A stretch of 64,000 nucleotides of DNA from Pseudoalteromonas aurantia 208 (GTDB lineage: Bacteria; Pseudomonadota; Gammaproteobacteria; Enterobacterales; Alteromonadaceae). Both the position numbers and the translations under genes were made by a program. The stretch spans positions 806,001 to 870,000 of the forward strand of contig NZ_AQGV01000015.1 in the NCBI RefSeq assembly GCF_014858725.1, read 5' to 3'. Shown here piece by piece: positions 60,817 through 64,000 of the stretch (position 1 is the first letter of the stretch; each line of letters opens with the position of its first letter). The notes under the pieces were generated by a model. The model searched no databases. It saw nothing but the letters and a program-made list of their open reading frames with translations, and was not told the origin of the DNA.

Positions 60817-63734
60817 ATGGCGCAACTAAGGAATCGTGAAGAAGCTTTCAAAAAGTTTGAATCGCTGGTTTGTTCTTATAAAGGAAAGGAAGATTTACTT
60901 TATTCGTCAAATGAAGCTAAGACAAGGCTCCTGTTAATTGATGAAATCTTGGAAATATTAGGCTGGGACAAATCAAGCTTTAATCCTGAGACTTATATAC
61001 CTAAAGCTGGCTTTTCTGACTATTTACTAACAATCGATGACAATCCTAGATTAGTAGTCGAAGCAAAGAGAATAGGTGATACCTTTCGAACAGCTAAATC
61101 CAAGCTGTTAAAACGTGAGTATGAAGTACGCTATTTCAAAAGAGCGTTTAAAAGCTCCTTTTCTGATGTGATTGAGCAAGCAAAAGATTATTGTATTGAA
61201 ACAAAAGTTCCATTTGCACTGCTTACAAACGGAGCTGAATGGGTAGCGTTGCAACTTTTAACCTTACCCGGTGTAAGTATTGATACTGCTAAGGGAATAT
61301 GTTTTCGGAGAAGTTTGAGTTCGACCTGTTTTGGGATCTAGTCTCAAGAAATGCTTTCAATGATTGTCAATTGGAAGAGTATTTATCACATATAAACTAC
61401 CAGCCTTCAGAGGTATGTAGAATATTACGCTCGGATTATAGCTCTCTCCAATGGCAGAGTGATATAAAAGCAGCATACCTTTCAGATTTTTATGAACATT
61501 TTTTCTCGCAAATTACAGAGTCCAATAAAAGAAACATGCTGGAATTTTGTTTTGTTAGCGATTCAAAACTAGATCAATACAGAGGAGAGTTGAAACGTCT
61601 ATTAAAAGACAGTGTGCCTAAATTTTTGCCATTAGGAACTGATGATTTTGAGCCGGGACAAAGCAAAGAGTTAATTCTAAATGATAGTAATAGTGGGCAA
61701 GTTGTAATTATTACTGGTTCTGTAGGGTGCGGTAAGAGTACATTAGTAACAAAGTGCTTAGTGGAAGCTAGACAGCAAAAAGGAAACCTAGCAAAGCCCA
61801 TATTAATTGATTTAATAAATGAAGTGAGTAGGTCTAATATTAATGCTCGCAATATTATCTTTCAGCTCATTTATAAGTTCCTAGAAGAAAAATTTTAAAA
61901 TGTCTTTGAGCAAGAATATTTAAGAAAAATATATTACAGAGAAATTAAGCAATTAAAATATGGCGAATATCGTGACTACTTTTCAGTTGCACCTCACGAG
62001 TTTATCAAACAAGAAGCTGAACTAATTTCTAGTAAGAAACAAGATATTGAAGATTTTGTGTTAAGAGCTTTAAAACAGTTAACTAGCGAAAATAACTCGG
62101 TTATTTTGATTATAGATAACGTAGATCGTGCTCATGAAAAGTTTCAGGAAGAAATGTATGCATTGTCACACAAAATATCTTCATTTACTGGAGCAAAGAC
62201 GATAATAACACTTAGGGAATTTACCTTCTTTAAAAATAAAAGTGGTGGATTTCTTGATGTAAGATCTGATGATAAAGTTATTCATTTAAAAGCTCCTGAT
62301 TTTGAAAAGTTAATTTCTAAACGTATAAAATATATAGAAACTCAGCTAGATGATGATTATCGAAAGAAAGAATGGCGCAGGAGATATGGAAATTACGATG
62401 ACTTTTTAAAGGGGATGAGACAACATGCATCTGCTATTAAAAAAAGTGTTCAGATATCTTCGGATGGTCATAATATTTTAGAAACATTGTCATCCATATC
62501 TTGGCACAATATTAGATATTTTTACGAGCTGTTAAAACGTGTTCATCGGCAGCTAGGTTCTACAGATATTTGGAATAGCAGTGAGGTCATCGCAGCTTTA
62601 ATGGCCTCTACCGAAATAGGTGAAAAGCCCACACTACCTAATTTATTTATCCCCTACCAAAATGTAAATCAAGCGTATTTTCTGAAGCTAAGGTTGATTG
62701 CATTCTTGAGCATTTTGAAGGCAGGGGAAGTAACAAATGGCGTTCCTGTAAATAGAATAATTGACTTTTTGAAGTTATACGGATACCAAAGGGGGTGGAT
62801 CACTGCAAGTTTAACTGAGTGTGTAAAACAAAGGTTGATTGAATGTCTTGAAATACCATCCGAAGCAGAGTCAATTGAAAATTTTGAGTTAGATTACGAT
62901 GGTACTTATAGGTTATCGCCCTTAGGGTTACTGTATTTAAACCAAATAATCAAAAATAGGACATATCAGTCCCTAATTTCTGTTGACTTACCATTTCACT
63001 CTTTACTTGATTTTGACTCAATAAAAGATGAATTTGATCTTGTTATTTCTTGTATGACAGACCAAAAAAAGTCTCTAATATTTAAAGAAGGGTTGGATAT
63101 TATTGTTAATTCAAGTCTTCCTCAAAAGACTGGAGAGTATCTCAGCAAAGAGCTAATAAAAGAGCAAACTTTAACAGAAGGCTTCCTGTCTCATTCAGAA
63201 TTACAGCTCACGGAGCGAAAAGTTCAAGAATTATTCATGAGTTTGAGTGAATTTGATATTACAAACTCACAATCAACTAAGTACAGCGAACCTACTTCAA
63301 AAAGTGATACTGAGATTGGTGGACAGCAATGCTTGAAATTTGAAGATGATGAAGATGAAAATGAAAATTTTGAGCTAGTAGCAACAAGGGAGTGTGAAAT
63401 TGATCATCGAGATTTTGTACAGTCATTGGAGTACGAGTTTGATGATTGTAATTATTTAGGGACTGAATATATCCCTCTAATATTCTGTGCTTTGAGGCTT
63501 AGACTAATTGAGGGAATAGAATATAGTTCAGGTGCAGAACTAACCAAATTAATAAATGATTATCTGGTTAGTGACACGAATCAAAAATTTCCAAACAATG
63601 TTTCAAGAGCGCTACGCTCGGCGAAACTTCAATCGCAAAACTGGCTAGATTGTAGAGCCGACATGCATGTAAAAAATAAAATGTTTGGATTGACTGACTG
63701 CTGGGAAAAGCACTGGGCTGAAATATTCCTTTAG
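60817..63734 (+). pseudogene. Disrupted nuclease-like/P-loop ATPase fusion, defence-type gene
   Basis: Three open stretches read as one protein of about 972 residues. The first (60817-61341) starts after a GGGGTG site and resembles the N-terminal nuclease domain of type I restriction R subunits: GFSDYLL and VVEAKR give the D...ExK pattern. A single missing base near 61299 moves the frame: the next stretch begins FSEKFEFDLFWDL in another frame. That frame has Walker A GSVGCGKST and then an in-frame TAA at 61896, after which the same frame continues (VFEQEYLRK) with Walker B VILIIDNVDRA, through a helical C-terminus to 63734. The layout suits STAND-type antiviral ATPases, but the exact family is unknown. 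Two lesions suggest a decayed gene, unless they are sequencing errors. Confidence 0.7.
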
Positions 63735-64000
63735 GAAGAAATTGAATAACCTTTACTGAGAAATAACAAAGACATATATGGGCACTCACAGTGTGTCAAA
63801 CAAAATAACTCTGGCGGGGTAGAATAAACTACCTCGTTTTTCATTTCGTCGCTGCCACTGTTTGACGTTTGACCCATTTGCAATAAAGCGTTGCTCTGAC
63901 ATATATCCGGGTTTAACTGTTATTTCAGTGCCCGTAATGAGCTTCGAGCCCATACACCCTAATTTGAATACACCCAAGCGGTTTATATACCGTGCCTTTG
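63735..64000. other. Right edge, possible partial gene on minus strand
   Basis: No complete gene. A minus-strand frame is open from a stop at 63786 to the right edge and could be the C-terminal end of a gene outside the window (about 70 residues, basic, NGSNVKQWQRRNEKRGSLF). I do not recognise it and it may be chance. Confidence 0.25.

Overview
The window looks like chromosomal DNA of a marine gammaproteobacterium, most likely Pseudoalteromonas or a close Alteromonadales relative. I infer this from the moderately AT-rich base composition, a LodA/LodB-type quinoprotein oxidase pair, LruC-domain, DUF6351-like and DUF6768 proteins, CadC-like and sigma-54 regulators, and small MITE-like repeats. 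No rRNA or tRNA gene and no CRISPR array was seen.

The left end (1-10387, minus strand) is a RiPP cluster of the thiazole/oxazole-modified microcin (TOMM) kind. In transcription order it encodes a 1310-residue kinase/cyclase-like/ATPase fusion of the TOMM-associated type, a 251-residue candidate precursor with a nitrile-hydratase-like leader segment, a small dioxygenase-like protein, a YcaO protein with a fused N-terminal region, an asparagine-synthase-like amidotransferase, and a second YcaO protein cut by the window edge. Overlapping or nearly touching ends suggest one operon. Stem-loops sit just after the precursor gene and inside the first YcaO gene.

From 10.6 to 20.4 kb, all on the minus strand, are a lipoprotein, a gamma-glutamylcyclotransferase-like gene coupled to a small gene, a large secreted DUF6351-like protein, a WYL regulator paired with a monooxygenase-like gene, an orphan Cys-rich double-glycine peptide, a LodB-like flavoprotein, a LodA-like cysteine-tryptophylquinone oxidase, and a polysaccharide deacetylase.

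From 20.6 to 32.4 kb, on the plus strand, are two transport operons. The first is an ABC ATPase, an FtsX-type permease and an AttH-like lipoprotein, with a MITE directly after its last stop codon. The second is a MacAB-like efflux set (adaptor, ATPase, permease) followed by an NtrC-family response regulator and a histidine kinase. A good -24/-12 promoter precedes the second operon, so it is probably controlled by its own two-component system.

From 32.4 to 51.7 kb are mixed accessory and housekeeping genes: a lipoprotein and LruC-domain pair, a LysE exporter, a MATE pump, a MocR regulator divergent from a PLP decarboxylase with two direct repeats between them, a tandem 197-bp MITE, a CadC-like regulator with a membrane DUF4405/DUF2271-like protein, a solute-binding protein, a globin-coupled diguanylate cyclase, a small transporter, an acetyltransferase and a DEAD-box helicase.

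From 51.9 to 58.8 kb is a copper/silver efflux operon: a CopL-like metal-binding protein and CusC-, CusB- and CusA-like proteins, where the CusB-like protein carries two CusF-like domains. An ECF sigma factor with a DUF6768 partner follows. The right end (60.6-64 kb) is AT-rich and holds a disrupted gene joining a nuclease-like domain to a P-loop ATPase. It resembles a defence gene and is preceded by a 31-bp direct repeat.
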